A stretch of DNA of 64,000 bases from Bombilactobacillus mellis (GCF_000967245.1 NZ_KQ033877.1:686770-750769), one strand, 5' to 3'; positions 26,039-35,926 are shown, counted from the first letter of the stretch. Made by a program: numbers and translations. The notes: generated from the letters alone by a model not told the origin.

Positions 26039-26668
26039 TTTGTTTTTGTGTTTTAAAGGAACATAGTGGAAATTTGGATCAATGGAGTAGTCAATTTGCT
26101 GCCAGGCTTGCTGTATTTGTTGATTGACTTTTTCAATATGCTGTTCATCTACTTTCATTTTCGAATCAATTACGATTGGCTGTCCGAATTTAATTACAGC
26201 CCGACGTCGTTTTAAAAAGTCGCTAAAACGCAGAGGCCCCTGATAAACAACAGGAACTAATGGCTTTTTTGCTAATTTAGCAATTAAAACTGCACCACCT
26301 TTTAATTTTCCGGAGAATCTTGTTCCGGAAGGAAACATAATTAAACTCAGATTACGCGCGGTTAAGTCGCGAACCGGAATTTTGATAGCAGATAAACCGG
26401 GATGTTGGCGGTCAACAGAAAAAGCGTTGGCATGATGCAAAATAAAGCGTAAAATAGGATTTTTAAATAGCTCTTTTTTAGCCATAAAGGCACAAGGCAG
26501 CGGGCTGACCGCTAAAGCAAATAAAATTGGCTCCCACCAAGTGCGGTGTGGTGCTACCATAATAAAAGATTCATTATGCGGCAGGTTTTCTTTACCTTGA
26601 AAATGAGTATTACCATTAATCAAGGCAACAATTACCCGCACAACATGTACCATAAACTTATAAAACAT
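26036..26668 (-). CDS. plsC: 1-acyl-sn-glycerol-3-phosphate acyltransferase (PlsC family)
   Basis: The enzyme adds the second acyl chain to lysophosphatidic acid to form phosphatidic acid. The 210 residues show the family blocks in order: APHRTWWEP at 39-47 (block I, normally H-x4-D), FSVDR (block II), FPSGTR (block III), and VPVVYQGP (block IV). The usual Asp after His41 is Glu46 here. It has a hydrophobic N-terminal segment and probably associates with the membrane. An AGGT-like site lies upstream of the ATG. It is convergent with the ABC genes and divergent from the methyltransferase gene. Confidence 0.9.
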   Translation of the reverse strand: MFYKFMVHVVRVIVALINGNTHFQGKENLPHNESFIMVAPHRTWWEPILFALAVSPLPCAFMAKKELFKNPILRFILHHANAFSVDRQHPGLSAIKIPVRDLTARNLSLIMFPSGTRFSGKLKGGAVLIAKLAKKPLVPVVYQGPLRFSDFLKRRRAVIKFGQPIVIDSKMKVDEQHIEKVNQQIQQAWQQIDYSIDPNFHYVPLKHKNK

Positions 26669-26725
26669 TAAATCAACCTCATTTTGTAATTTGCAAATAT
26701 TATATCAAAGATAGGATGAGAACCA

Positions 26726-27448
26726 ATGACGAAAACTTTAGACCAAGTTCCGGGATTTGCGATTGATATTTTTCAAGATACCAAATTATTCCGCAGTTCT
26801 ATTGACTCCGTCCTACTGGCTAATTGGGTTTATTTAAAACCTCAAGATCAGTTAGTAGATTTATGCAGCGGCTGTGGCATTATTGGTTTAAGCTTAGCGC
26901 AAAAATTTCAAGTTACAACCACACTTTTAGAAATTCAAGAAGCGTTAGCAAATTTGGCACAAGAATCAATTAATTATAACCATTTAGAAGACAAAGTCAA
27001 ATTGATCAATAGTAATATCAATCACACTTTAGATTATTTAGATCATGATAGTATTGATGTGATTACCTGCAATCCGCCATATTTTTCCACTAAATCACAG
27101 TCCAAATTGGGTCAATCATCTTCACAAAATATTGCACGCCACGAACTTTATTTCAGTCAAAAATTGTTAGGGCAAGTAGCGCAAAGTCTTTTGAAAGATA
27201 ACGGTAGTTTATATTTAGTTTATCGGCCGGATCGATTATTAGAATTAAGTCAAGTTTTACAAGCTTATCATTTGCCTATTAAAGAACTGTTATTTATCCG
27301 TCCGCATCAAAATGATTTAGCCAATTTAGTTCTAATCAAATGTCGAAAAACCCGAAGAATTAATGGTTTGAAAGTATGGCCTGAATTAGTTTTATACCAA
27401 GCCGATGGCACTTATACTCAACAATTGGGGGATTTTATTAATGGATAA
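26726..27448 (+). CDS. tRNA1(Val) adenine37-N6-methyltransferase family protein (YabB/TrmN6)
   Basis: This is a 240-residue class I SAM methyltransferase with VDLCSGCGIIGLSLA (SAM loop) and the NPPYF motif of enzymes that methylate exocyclic amines. It has the size and N-terminal layout of the TrmN6/YabB family. The stop lies inside the next gene (8-nt overlap), which encodes the GIY-YIG protein; this gene pair (yabB-yazA) is conserved in Firmicutes. The exact RNA substrate is inferred from the family. Confidence 0.88.
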   Translation: MTKTLDQVPGFAIDIFQDTKLFRSSIDSVLLANWVYLKPQDQLVDLCSGCGIIGLSLAQKFQVTTTLLEIQEALANLAQESINYNHLEDKVKLINSNINHTLDYLDHDSIDVITCNPPYFSTKSQSKLGQSSSQNIARHELYFSQKLLGQVAQSLLKDNGSLYLVYRPDRLLELSQVLQAYHLPIKELLFIRPHQNDLANLVLIKCRKTRRINGLKVWPELVLYQADGTYTQQLGDFING

Positions 27449-27701
27449 AAGTCAGACCTATTCTGTTTATATTGTTCACTGTGCCGATGACACTTATTAT
27501 ACCGGAATTTCTAATAAAGTTGCGGCACGGGTGCGGGCTCATAATGCGGGTCAAGGGGCCAAATATACGAGAAGTCGGCGACCAGTTCAACTGGTTTATC
27601 AGGAATTAGTGGGTGATCGTTCGCAAGCTTCCAAACGGGAATGGGAAATCAAACACTATTCTCGCCAACAAAAAATGCAACTATTTACGCACAAGTCTTG
27701 A
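27441..27701 (+). CDS. GIY-YIG domain nuclease-like protein (YazA/UPF0213)
   Basis: This 86-residue single-domain protein has SVYIVHCADDTYYTGIS (the GIY-YIG core in the form VYIVH and YYTGI), the conserved Arg and His around RVRAHNAGQGAKYTR, and the Glu in REWEIK. Its cellular role is not known; DNA or RNA nuclease activity is inferred from the fold. The ATG at 27441 overlaps the upstream gene by 8 nt with GGGG upstream; the in-frame extension further 5' is not supported. Confidence 0.88.
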   Translation: MDKSQTYSVYIVHCADDTYYTGISNKVAARVRAHNAGQGAKYTRSRRPVQLVYQELVGDRSQASKREWEIKHYSRQQKMQLFTHKS

Positions 27702-27726
27702 TTAATATTATCAATTACAGTAAAAT
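27698..27726 (+). promoter_or_regulatory. Probable promoter of rpsB
   Basis: TTGATT at 27698-27703 and TAAAAT at 27721-27726 are 17 nt apart. Transcription would begin near 27733, giving a leader of about 110 nt before rpsB. The -35 box overlaps the stop of the GIY-YIG gene. Confidence 0.55.
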
Positions 27727-27760
27727 CTTTAATGGCATTAAATACACACGTTAATTTTAG

Positions 27761-27801
27761 TCGATGCGGGTGCATTTAGAAGTATCTAAATGTGGCATGG
27801 A
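27761..27801 (+). promoter_or_regulatory. Hairpin in the rpsB leader, candidate S2 autoregulatory element
   Basis: CATTTAGA at 27773-27780 pairs with TCTAAATG at 27785-27792 around AGTA, continues with two G-U pairs, and then after a GGG bulge ATGC (27764-27767) pairs with GCAT (27795-27798). It lies 40 nt before the rpsB start. Confidence 0.5.
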
Positions 27802-27841
27802 TAGTAGATTAACGGCGGAAAAAACCAATGGAGGAATTAAT

Positions 27842-28669
27842 ATGTCTGTTTTATCAATGAAGCAATTATTGGAAGCTGGTGTGCACTTCGGCCATCAAAC
27901 TCGGCGTTGGAACCCGAAGATGAAGCCATATATTTTCACACAACGTAATGGGATTTACATTATCGATTTGCAAAAAACCGTGCATATGATTGATGATGCT
28001 TATAACTTTGTTAAAGATGTTGCAGCCGATGATGGGGTATTTTTATTTGTTGGAACTAAAAAACAAGCTCAAGATTCCATTGCCGAAGAAGCAACACGGG
28101 CAGGCCAGTATTATGTAAACCATCGCTGGTTAGGTGGAACTTTAACTAACTGGGATACTATTCAAAGCCGAATTAAACGCTTAAAGCAAATCAAGAAGAT
28201 GTCTGAAGATGGCACTTTTGAACGTTTGCCGAAAAAAGAAGTAGCTTTATTAATTAAACAACAACAAAAACTAGAGAAATTTTTAGGCGGAATTGAAGAT
28301 ATGCCGCGTATTCCAGATGTAATGTTTATTGTTGATCCGCATAAAGAAAGTATTGCGGTTAAGGAAGCTCATAAATTAAATATTCCGATTGTTGCTATGG
28401 TCGACACAAATACCGATCCTGATGATATTGATGTAATCATTCCGGCTAATGATGATGCAATTCGGGCAGTGCGCTTGATTACTTCAAAAATGGCTGATGC
28501 AATTGTTGAAGGCCGTCAGGGTGAAGAAAATGTTGACTTCCCTGAACAAGCTGCGCAGGATAGTCAAGAAGCAAATGCTGATGCTGATAATGGTGAAGCT
28601 ACAGCGGATATTGAACAAGTCGTTGAAGCCGATGCTGAACAAGCAACTGCTGATGCAGAAAATAAATAA
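27842..28669 (+). CDS. rpsB: 30S ribosomal protein S2
   Basis: This is a 275-residue small-subunit protein that begins [20 protein letters not shown] and contains [11 protein letters not shown] and [11 protein letters not shown]. The last 45 residues are an acidic, Ala/Glu/Asp-rich tail common in lactobacilli. The ATG is fixed by GGAGGA 5-6 nt upstream; an in-frame extension starting at 27764 would include the leader hairpin. It is followed by a partial terminator and tsf. Confidence 0.96.
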   Translation: MSVLSMKQLLEAGVHFGHQTRRWNPKMKPYIFTQRNGIYIIDLQKTVHMIDDAYNFVKDVAADDGVFLFVGTKKQAQDSIAEEATRAGQYYVNHRWLGGTLTNWDTIQSRIKRLKQIKKMSEDGTFERLPKKEVALLIKQQQKLEKFLGGIEDMPRIPDVMFIVDPHKESIAVKEAHKLNIPIVAMVDTNTDPDDIDVIIPANDDAIRAVRLITSKMADAIVEGRQGEENVDFPEQAAQDSQEANADADNGEATADIEQVVEADAEQATADAENK

Positions 28670-28681
28670 TTAATATACTGG

Positions 28682-28720
28682 AAAACTGTCTTGCTTACTG
28701 ATCAAGATAGTTTTTCTTGT
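28682..28720 (+). terminator. Partial terminator between rpsB and tsf
   Basis: AAAACTGTCTTG at 28682-28693 pairs with CAAGATAGTTTT at 28703-28714 (one G-U), with a T-rich tail interrupted by C. It probably sets the S2 to EF-Ts ratio by allowing some read-through. Confidence 0.65.
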
Positions 28721-28749
28721 AGCAATCAAAAAGCTGGGAGGAATGTTAA

Positions 28750-29628
28750 ATGACCAAAATTACTGCTGCTCAAGTAAAAGAGCTCCGCGACAAAACCAGC
28801 GTCGGTATGATGGACGCTAAAAAAGCACTAGTGGCTGCTGATGGTGATATGCAAAAAGCCATTGATGAATTACGGGAAAAGGGTGTAGCTAAAGCTGCGA
28901 AAAAGAGTAGTCGGATTGCTGCGGAAGGTTTAGCTGCTGTTAAAGTTGCTGATAATCGGGCCGTTTTATTAGAAGTTAATTCCGAAACCGATTTTGTTGC
29001 TTCTAATGACAAATTTAAACAATTAGTTTCAGATTTGGCAACTACCATTGTGGAGAATAATCCGAACGACTTAGCTGCTGCTTTGAAGCTGCCTATTGCT
29101 GGAGCCGACACGGTTGAAGCTGCCATCACTAACTTAACAGCTGTTATTGGTGAAAAAATTACTTTACGTCGTTTCCAAGTAGTAGAAAAAAATGATAATC
29201 AAGTCTTTGGTTCCTATCTTCATAACGGTGGAAAGGTTGCTGCTTTGGTGGTTTTGGATGGTGCTGATGGTGATACTGCCCATGATGTTGCAATGCACGT
29301 TGCAGCGATTAATCCAGAATATTTAAGCCGGGAGCAAGTACCGGATTCTGTGCTAAAGCATGAACGTCAAGTGTTTACTGAAGAAACACTTAATGAAGGC
29401 AAGCCGGAAAAGATTGTGCCGAAAATTGTTGAAGGACGATTGAATAAATATTTAGCTGAAATTAGTTTAGCAGACCAAGATTTTGTTAAAGATCCTGATC
29501 AAACTGTTTCCCAATTTGTGGCTGCTAAAGGTGGCAAATTGGTTTCCTTTGAGCGCTATCAAGTTGGTGAAGGAATTGAAAAGAGACAGGAAAATTTCGT
29601 TGATGAAGTCATGGGTCAAATTAAATAA
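28750..29628 (+). CDS. tsf: Elongation factor Ts
   Basis: EF-Ts recycles EF-Tu by exchanging GDP for GTP. The 292 residues start with [21 protein letters not shown]-like family sequence and have the conserved NSETDFVA segment at the Tu-binding core, followed by the dimerisation and C-terminal modules ([11 protein letters not shown]). GGGAGGA lies upstream of the ATG. A GC-rich terminator overlaps the stop codon, so pyrH is in a separate unit. Confidence 0.96.
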   Translation: MTKITAAQVKELRDKTSVGMMDAKKALVAADGDMQKAIDELREKGVAKAAKKSSRIAAEGLAAVKVADNRAVLLEVNSETDFVASNDKFKQLVSDLATTIVENNPNDLAAALKLPIAGADTVEAAITNLTAVIGEKITLRRFQVVEKNDNQVFGSYLHNGGKVAALVVLDGADGDTAHDVAMHVAAINPEYLSREQVPDSVLKHERQVFTEETLNEGKPEKIVPKIVEGRLNKYLAEISLADQDFVKDPDQTVSQFVAAKGGKLVSFERYQVGEGIEKRQENFVDEVMGQIK

Positions 29629-29649
29629 AAGCGCGTAGCGCTTTTTTTT
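29627..29649 (+). terminator. Intrinsic terminator after tsf
   Basis: AAAAGCGC pairs with GCGCTTTT around a 3-nt loop and is followed by a run of T. The stem begins within the tsf stop codon. Confidence 0.9.
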
Positions 29650-29716
29650 TGGACTTAATGAACGTCTCATTACTGATTATGTTAAAATAATTAAAAGAAA
29701 TTGAAGGAGTTTATAC

Positions 29717-30448
29717 ATGTCTGTTAAATATCAGCGAGTGGTTTTAAAGTTGAGTGGTGAAGCATTAGCCGGGAAAAAAGGATTTGGCATTAATCCGCCC
29801 GTTATTGCTTCCATTGCTCAGCAAATTAAAAGAATTCATGATCTTGACGTTGAAGTGGCGATTGTTTGTGGCGGTGGTAACATTTGGCGGGGCGAAACTG
29901 GCGCCGAAATGGGAATGGAACGTTCACAAGCCGACTATATTGGAATGCTGGCGACGGTAATGAACGCTTTAGCTTTACAAGACGGTCTGGAAAGTATTAA
30001 TGTTCCCACACGGGTGCAAACTTCCATTGAAATGCGGCAAATTGCCGAACCTTATATTCGACGGAAAGCAATTCGTCATCTGGAAAAAAAGCGGGTAGTC
30101 ATATTTGCAGCTGGGACTGGCAGCCCGTATTTTTCAACAGATACAACGGCAGTTTTGCGGGCAGCAGAAATTGATGCAGATGTTATTCTAATGGCTAAAA
30201 ATGGTGTCGATGGGGTATATTCGGCTGATCCTCAAGTAGATCCTACAGCTACTAAATATGATGAATTAACGCAATTAGACGTAATTAATAAAAATTTAGG
30301 GGTCATGGATTCTACCGCCAGTTCGTTATCAATGGATAATGATATTCCCCTCGTCGTCTTTAATTTAAACGAAACTGACAATATTTTACGTGTAGTTCAA
30401 GGTGAGCAGATAGGAACCACAATTAAAGGAGGAAAAAATAGTGACTAA
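29717..30448 (+). CDS. pyrH: UMP kinase
   Basis: The enzyme phosphorylates UMP to UDP and is allosterically controlled by GTP and UTP. The 243-residue amino-acid-kinase fold shows [12 protein letters not shown] at the N-terminus, [23 protein letters not shown], and [12 protein letters not shown]. It has AAGGAG upstream of the ATG. Its end overlaps the GTG start of frr by 8 nt. pyrH-frr is a conserved pair. Confidence 0.97.
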   Translation: MSVKYQRVVLKLSGEALAGKKGFGINPPVIASIAQQIKRIHDLDVEVAIVCGGGNIWRGETGAEMGMERSQADYIGMLATVMNALALQDGLESINVPTRVQTSIEMRQIAEPYIRRKAIRHLEKKRVVIFAAGTGSPYFSTDTTAVLRAAEIDADVILMAKNGVDGVYSADPQVDPTATKYDELTQLDVINKNLGVMDSTASSLSMDNDIPLVVFNLNETDNILRVVQGEQIGTTIKGGKNSD

Positions 30449-30998
30449 CTCAATTATTGAAGAAGCCCAAAAGCATATGCAAAAAAGCCAGGATTCCTTA
30501 CAGCGTGATTTGGGTAAAATCCGTGCGGGCCGGGCTAATGCCAGTATTTTAAATGGAATTACCGTGGAATACTATGGAGCTGATTTGCCGATTAATCAGG
30601 TGGCTTCAATTAGTGTTCCTGAAGCACGCGTTTTGATGATTACTCCTTTCGATAAATCCGCTTTAAAGAATATTGAGAAGGCACTTTTAAAATCAGATAT
30701 TGGTATTAATCCTGCTAATGATGGTTCGGTTATTCGCTTGGTGATTCCGCAATTGACCGGCGAAAGACGTCAAGAATTATCGAAAGAAGTAGGTAAAATT
30801 TCGGAAATGTCAAAGGTCAGTGTCCGTAATATTCGGCGTGAAGCGATTGATAAATTAAAGAAACAACAAAAAAGCGGAGATATTACTGATGATGAATTCT
30901 ATGACTTGGAAAAGCAGGTTCAAAAAGTAACTGATAGTAATGTTAAAGCTATTGAAAATATTGCCGAGAAAAAAGCACAAGAATTAGTTGAAGGTTAA
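30441..30998 (+). CDS. frr: Ribosome recycling factor
   Basis: Frr splits the post-termination ribosome together with EF-G. The 185 residues form the known L-shaped three-helix bundle; [24 protein letters not shown] and [14 protein letters not shown] are the conserved blocks. The GTG start sits inside pyrH behind a strong AAAGGAGG site. The gap of 328 nt to uppS that follows is the longest in the core region. Confidence 0.97.
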   Translation: MTNSIIEEAQKHMQKSQDSLQRDLGKIRAGRANASILNGITVEYYGADLPINQVASISVPEARVLMITPFDKSALKNIEKALLKSDIGINPANDGSVIRLVIPQLTGERRQELSKEVGKISEMSKVSVRNIRREAIDKLKKQQKSGDITDDEFYDLEKQVQKVTDSNVKAIENIAEKKAQELVEG

Positions 30999-31219
30999 AT
31001 TTAACCAATTATTAAAAGATATCGGCTCTATGAGTAAGTGAGGGCTGATTTTAATCGCTAATTTTTTGCTATTAATTAGTGCTTGTTTAATAATAGTCAA
31101 AAGATCAAGATCATTTTTATTTGATTTTAATCTTTGTGAGGTCGCCAGCTGAAAACCGGTTTGTCATCCAGAAGCCATTTTTAGCATTTATGGGCGACCA
31201 TGCTTATTTATCAATCCTA
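30999..31219 (+). other. frr-uppS intergenic region with a structured RNA candidate
   Basis: There is no credible ORF here. A 14-position stem (31100-31113 with 31122-31135, one mismatch and one G-U) and a second long-range stem, GGTCGCC at 31140-31146 with GGCGACC at 31193-31199, stand out. A possible promoter TTGCTA-17-AATAAT at 31066-31094 would start transcription at the foot of the first hairpin. No known riboswitch or T-box motif is recognised (see findings). Confidence 0.5.
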
Positions 31220-31249
31220 TTGCACAAATATGTTTTAGTTTGTTATAAA
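31220..31249 (+). promoter_or_regulatory. Probable promoter of the uppS operon
   Basis: TTGCAC at 31220-31225 and an extended -10 TGTTATAAA (hexamer TATAAA at 31244-31249) are 18 nt apart. It would transcribe uppS-cdsA-rseP-proS-polC with a leader of roughly 70 nt. Confidence 0.65.
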
Positions 31250-31326
31250 TATTAATAAGGGTTGAAGAATCAAAGCTGACTTTTTAGGTCAGTAAATTCA
31301 GATAACGATGTTTTGTAGGAGTTAAT

Positions 31327-32049
31327 ATGGTCAAGTTGAATTTGCCTGAACATGTAGCAATTATTATGGATGGTAATGGACGATGGGCCCAAAAGCGGGG
31401 ATTACCACGCATTGCCGGCCATAAGGCGGGGATGAATAATTTAAAAAGTATTGCCACTGCTGCTAGTAACTTAGGCATTAAGGCTTTAACGGTCTATGCT
31501 TTTTCTACTGAGAATTGGAAACGGCCCAATAACGAAGTTGAATTTTTAATGAATTTGCCAATTACTTTTTTTAATAAATTTATGCCGACTTTAATGCAAA
31601 ATGAGGTGCGGGTAGTAATTACTGGTTTTATGGAGCAATTGCCTCCCAAAACTTTGGCAGTTTGTCAAAAAGCGATTAAACAAACGCGTCATAATCAAGG
31701 AATGATCTTAAATTTTGCATTTAACTATGGCGCTCATAGTGATATCGTTAATGCAACTAAAGCTTTTTGTCAGGCGGTTTTGGATCATCAGGCCGACTTA
31801 AATAGTTTAGACGAAACAAGTTTTGCCAGTTATCTGCAAAGCGCACAGTTGGCCGAATTACAAAATCCTGATTTTTTGATCAGAACTAGTGGTGAACAAC
31901 GATTATCCAATTTTTATTTATGGGAATTGGCCTATGCCGAGATTGTTTTTGCCAATGAATATTGGCCAGATTATTCTGAAGCTAATTTCAAAAGAGACTT
32001 ACAGAAATATAGCCAACGTGATCGTCGTTATGGTGGATTAGACAAATAA
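31327..32049 (+). CDS. uppS: Undecaprenyl (isoprenyl) diphosphate synthase
   Basis: UppS condenses farnesyl and isopentenyl diphosphate into the C55 lipid carrier for peptidoglycan. The 240-residue cis-prenyltransferase has MDGNGRWAQKRG with catalytic Asp15, AGHKAGM, YAFSTENWKR and the C-terminal RTSGEQRLSNFYLWE. AGGAG lies upstream of the ATG. It opens a five-gene run with 13-27 nt gaps that ends with polC. Confidence 0.97.
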   Translation: MVKLNLPEHVAIIMDGNGRWAQKRGLPRIAGHKAGMNNLKSIATAASNLGIKALTVYAFSTENWKRPNNEVEFLMNLPITFFNKFMPTLMQNEVRVVITGFMEQLPPKTLAVCQKAIKQTRHNQGMILNFAFNYGAHSDIVNATKAFCQAVLDHQADLNSLDETSFASYLQSAQLAELQNPDFLIRTSGEQRLSNFYLWELAYAEIVFANEYWPDYSEANFKRDLQKYSQRDRRYGGLDK

Positions 32050-32066
32050 ACGAATGAGGTAATATT

Positions 32067-32882
32067 TTGAAAAAAAGGGTAATTACAGCAGTCATTGCTT
32101 TGGCAATTTTTATACCTATTATTATAGCTGGCGGGATTTGGATTGATATTACCGCTTCGGTTTTGGCGATTATTGGCTTATCTGAAGTTTATATAATGCG
32201 CAAGCGGATTATTGTCTCGCTTGATTTTGTGATTGGTGCTATTGGGGTTTTCCTGCTTTCGTTGCCGGAAAATGCCTTGCGCTGGTTACCAAATGATTTT
32301 TCCCGCTTTGATTTAGCCTATGTTTTTGTAGCCTTATTATTGATTTTGATGGTCTTTACTAAGAACAGTTATAACTTTGAAGATGCTGGAACTACCATTT
32401 TGTCGATGTTTTATATTGGTAATGGGTTCCATTATTTAGCGGCAATCCGTAATGCTGATTCCGGAGGCTTATCATTATTGTTATTTGGTATGATAATTGT
32501 TTGGGTCACTGATAGCGGGGCTTATTTAATTGGTCGTCAATGGGGTAAACATAAGTTATACCCTGCGATCAGTCCTAATAAGACTTGGGAAGGATCGATT
32601 GGCGGTGTCATTGCAGCCGTTATTTTTGCTTTGATTTATATGATTAGTTTTAAGCAATTTCAATATATTGCGCCCTTACACCAAAGTGTGCCTTTATTGA
32701 TAATCACTGTGATTATTTTATCGATAGCTGGTCAAATCGGAGATTTGGTCGAATCAGCTTATAAAAGATTTTATGGGGTGAAAGATTCGGGGAAAATTCT
32801 GCCGGGTCATGGTGGTATTTTAGATCGTTTTGATAGTATGCTATTTGTTTTACCGTTGATTCACGCTCTGGGCTTTATTTAG
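32067..32882 (+). CDS. cdsA: Phosphatidate cytidylyltransferase
   Basis: CdsA makes CDP-diacylglycerol from phosphatidic acid and CTP for all phospholipids. The 271-residue protein has about eight hydrophobic spans and the CDS signature near the C-terminus: SAYKRFYGVKDSGKILPGHG with GILDRFDS. The TTG start has TGAGGT upstream. It is flanked by uppS and rseP, the usual order. Confidence 0.95.
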   Translation: MKKRVITAVIALAIFIPIIIAGGIWIDITASVLAIIGLSEVYIMRKRIIVSLDFVIGAIGVFLLSLPENALRWLPNDFSRFDLAYVFVALLLILMVFTKNSYNFEDAGTTILSMFYIGNGFHYLAAIRNADSGGLSLLLFGMIIVWVTDSGAYLIGRQWGKHKLYPAISPNKTWEGSIGGVIAAVIFALIYMISFKQFQYIAPLHQSVPLLIITVIILSIAGQIGDLVESAYKRFYGVKDSGKILPGHGGILDRFDSMLFVLPLIHALGFI

Positions 32883-32904
32883 GTAAAACTTTGGAGGTAA
32901 ACTA

Positions 32905-34176
32905 GTGATAGCCATAATTACATTTATTATCGTTTTTGGATTAATTGTTATTGTGCATGAATTTGGTCATTATTATTGGGCAAAAAGATCCGGCATCTTA
33001 GTGCGGCAGTTTTCGATCGGTATGGGTCCCAAATTGGTTTCCTATACCAAGAATCATACCTTGTACACGATTCGTTTACTGCCTCTCGGCGGCTATGTCA
33101 TGTTAGCTGGTGCAGAAGATGATGATGAAGAACTGAAACCGGGGACAATTGTTGGTTTACAATTAAATGAACAAGAACAAGTGATTCAAATTGATAATTC
33201 ACAAAAAGCCAATAACTCTGATTTAATACCTTTACAAGTTGCCAGCAGTGATTTACAAAAAGATCTGTTTATTGAAGGTTATGTCAACGGGGACGAACAA
33301 ATTTTGCGACGTTATGCTGTTGATCATGATGCGACAATTATTGATGAAACCGGTACGGAAATGCAGATTGCTCCTGTTGATGTGCAATTTAATTCCGCTA
33401 GTTTACTGAATCGGTTTTTGACTAATTTGGCGGGTCCTTTTAATAATTTGGTTTTTGGAATTATTGTTTATATTATTAGTGCTTTTTTAATTGGCGGTCC
33501 TTTAAGCTCAGGGAATAAATTGGGTGAAATTCAGCCGCATTCACCGGCAGCACAGGTTAATCTGCAAGCTGGGGATCAAATTATGCAGGTAAATCAACAA
33601 AAAATTAAAAATTGGGATCAGTTAGCGCAGGAAATTGCCAAAAATCCTAATAAATCAACCAAACTGATAGTTAAAAAACAAAATCGGCAAGTACAGCAGG
33701 TGACTTTACGTCCCCGAGCAGTAAAAAGTGGAAAGGAAACAATTGGCCAAATTGGGATTATGCCTGCCAGAGATCATCATTTTTGGCCGACTTTAAAATC
33801 GGGGGTCGATTCAGCTTTCGGCTCGATGGTAATTATTTTTAATGCACTGAAGCAGATGGTGAGCGGCGGTTTTAATATTAACCAATTAGGCGGACCAGTG
33901 GCCATTTATTCTGAAACTTCCCAAGTTGCGGCAATGGGATATAAACAAGTTATTGTCTTTATTGCCTGGCTGTCAATTAATTTAGGAATTATGAATTTAT
34001 TACCAATTCCAGCCTTAGATGGTGGTAAGCTATTATTAAATATTATTGAAGCAATTAGACGAAAACCAGTATCACAAAAAACGGAAATTGTTATTACGAT
34101 GATTGGGATGGCCTTTTTAGTGGGCTTGATGATTGCTGTTACTTGGAATGATATTATGCGGTTTTTTATTAATTAA
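32905..34176 (+). CDS. rseP: Site-2 intramembrane zinc metalloprotease RseP/RasP
   Basis: This protease cleaves membrane-bound regulators and remnant signal peptides within the bilayer. The 423 residues show HEFGH at 18-22 in the first span, a PDZ domain near 200-270 (GEIQPHSPAAQVNLQAGDQI), and PIPALDGGKLL in a C-terminal span, which supplies the third zinc ligand. The GTG start has GGAGGT upstream. Its substrates here are unknown. Confidence 0.95.
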   Translation: MIAIITFIIVFGLIVIVHEFGHYYWAKRSGILVRQFSIGMGPKLVSYTKNHTLYTIRLLPLGGYVMLAGAEDDDEELKPGTIVGLQLNEQEQVIQIDNSQKANNSDLIPLQVASSDLQKDLFIEGYVNGDEQILRRYAVDHDATIIDETGTEMQIAPVDVQFNSASLLNRFLTNLAGPFNNLVFGIIVYIISAFLIGGPLSSGNKLGEIQPHSPAAQVNLQAGDQIMQVNQQKIKNWDQLAQEIAKNPNKSTKLIVKKQNRQVQQVTLRPRAVKSGKETIGQIGIMPARDHHFWPTLKSGVDSAFGSMVIIFNALKQMVSGGFNINQLGGPVAIYSETSQVAAMGYKQVIVFIAWLSINLGIMNLLPIPALDGGKLLLNIIEAIRRKPVSQKTEIVITMIGMAFLVGLMIAVTWNDIMRFFIN

Positions 34177-34203
34177 ACGAAAGTAAGAGGAGGAGTAGCT
34201 GCT

Positions 34204-35913
34204 ATGAGACAATCACAAGTCTTAATTCCAACTTTAAAAGAAGTACCCACTGATGCGGAGGCTGTTAGTCATCAATTAATGTTGCGGGCTGGCTTTATTC
34301 GCCAGATTGCCGCTGGGGTTTATGCTTATTTGCCTTTAGCGTTACGGGTAATTCAAAATGTGGAACGGATTGTCCGCGAAGAAATGGATAAAATTGACGC
34401 CGTGGAGTCCTTAATGCCGGCAATTTTGCCCGCAGAATTATGGCAGGAAAGTGGTCGTTATCAGACCTATGGTGACAATCTTTTTAAATTACAGGATCGA
34501 CATCAGCGTGATTTTATTTTAGGACCAACACATGAAGAGACGATGACTTATTTAGTCAAAAATGTTTTAAATTCCTATAAAATGATGCCGAAAGTTCTTT
34601 ATCAAATTCAAACAAAATATCGCGATGAAGACCGTCCACGCTATGGTTTATTGCGCGGGCGTGAGTTCATTATGTATGATGGGTATTCTTTTACTGCTAA
34701 CAGTGATGACCTCGATAAAATTTTTGATCAAATGGAACAAGCCTATCATAATATTTTTGATCGTTGCGGCTTAGATTATCGGGTTATTTTAGGCGATTCA
34801 GGCGATATGGGCGGCAATAGTTCGCGGGAATTTTCTGCAATTGCCGATATTGGTGAAGATACGATTGTTTATTCTGATATGAGTGATTATGCCGCTAATT
34901 TGGAAATGGCAACGAGCATTATTGCGGACAATCCTACCGAAAAATTAGCGCCTCTGCAAGAAGTTGCTGCTCCGGGAGTTAATACGATAGAGGCTTTAGT
35001 GCAGCATTTGCAAGTAGCACCGCAAAAAATCATTAAGAATGTAGCTTTTATGGCTGATGATAAACCAGTCCTGGCTCTTATTCGTGGTGATTATGATATT
35101 AATGAAGTGAAATTAAAGAATTTACTGGAGGTTAATGAATTACGTCCAGCTACAGATGCTGAAATTTCCGAAAAATTTCAGAGTAGTCCCGGTTTTATCG
35201 GTCCGGTTCATTTATCAGTTAAACTGCCGATCATTGCTGATTTATCTGTTCAAAATTTGTGCAATGCTACTACTGGTGGTAATCATAAGGATCAACAAGT
35301 GCAAAATGCTAATATTGATCGAGATTATCAAGTAGATCAATTTGCTGACATCCGCACCGTTAAAGCAGGAGAAATTTCACCTGATGATAAAGGGACACTC
35401 CAATTTACTCGTGGTATTGAAATTGGTCATGTTTTCAAGTTGGGAACCAAATATTCTCAAAGTTTTCAAGCTGAATTCTTGGATGAAGCTGGACGGCCGC
35501 AACCGATTATTATGGGTTGTTATGGTATTGGTATTAGTCGATTATTATCGGCAATTGTAGAGCAGCATAACGATGAAAAAGGAATGATTTGGCCGTTGGA
35601 AGTAGCGCCTTATCAGGCTCATATTGTCATTGTTAATACCAAAAAAGCAGAACAAACTAGTCTGGCAAAAACAGTAGAACAACAGTTAATAAAAGAAGGC
35701 TTTTCGGTCTTAGTTGATGATCGTAAACAGCGTCCGGGGGTCAAATTTGCTGAATCTGATTTATTAGGGATTCCGGTCCGCATTGTTATTGGTAAAAAAG
35801 CTGCCGATAACATTGTAGAAGTTAAATTACGTAATCAAAGTGAAGCAATTGAAGTGGCTCAGAATGATTTGGTGGATACAATTAATATTTTATTAAAAAA
35901 TTATATATCATAA
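34204..35913 (+). CDS. proS: Prolyl-tRNA synthetase (bacterial type, with editing domain)
   Basis: ProS charges tRNA-Pro. It is 569 residues, a class II synthetase: [17 protein letters not shown] (motif 1), [12 protein letters not shown] and [21 protein letters not shown] (motif 2), and the motif 3 region [13 protein letters not shown]. The INS editing domain between motifs 2 and 3 (around 220-400) removes misacylated Ala-tRNA. AGGAGGAG lies upstream of the ATG. No T-box fits in the 27-nt gap to rseP. Confidence 0.97.
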   Translation: MRQSQVLIPTLKEVPTDAEAVSHQLMLRAGFIRQIAAGVYAYLPLALRVIQNVERIVREEMDKIDAVESLMPAILPAELWQESGRYQTYGDNLFKLQDRHQRDFILGPTHEETMTYLVKNVLNSYKMMPKVLYQIQTKYRDEDRPRYGLLRGREFIMYDGYSFTANSDDLDKIFDQMEQAYHNIFDRCGLDYRVILGDSGDMGGNSSREFSAIADIGEDTIVYSDMSDYAANLEMATSIIADNPTEKLAPLQEVAAPGVNTIEALVQHLQVAPQKIIKNVAFMADDKPVLALIRGDYDINEVKLKNLLEVNELRPATDAEISEKFQSSPGFIGPVHLSVKLPIIADLSVQNLCNATTGGNHKDQQVQNANIDRDYQVDQFADIRTVKAGEISPDDKGTLQFTRGIEIGHVFKLGTKYSQSFQAEFLDEAGRPQPIIMGCYGIGISRLLSAIVEQHNDEKGMIWPLEVAPYQAHIVIVNTKKAEQTSLAKTVEQQLIKEGFSVLVDDRKQRPGVKFAESDLLGIPVRIVIGKKAADNIVEVKLRNQSEAIEVAQNDLVDTINILLKNYIS

Positions 35914-35926
35914 TTGGGGTGATTAC

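Noticed and set aside
27764-27841. 26-residue N-terminal extension of S2
   Set aside because: It covers the leader hairpin; the ATG at 27842 has GGAGGA and the normal S2 start.
30999-31326. tmRNA or 6S RNA in the frr-uppS gap
   Set aside because: There are no tRNA-like ends or tag frame and no long single rod structure.
34177-34203. T-box leader for proS
   Set aside because: The gap to rseP is only 27 nt, too short for a T-box.
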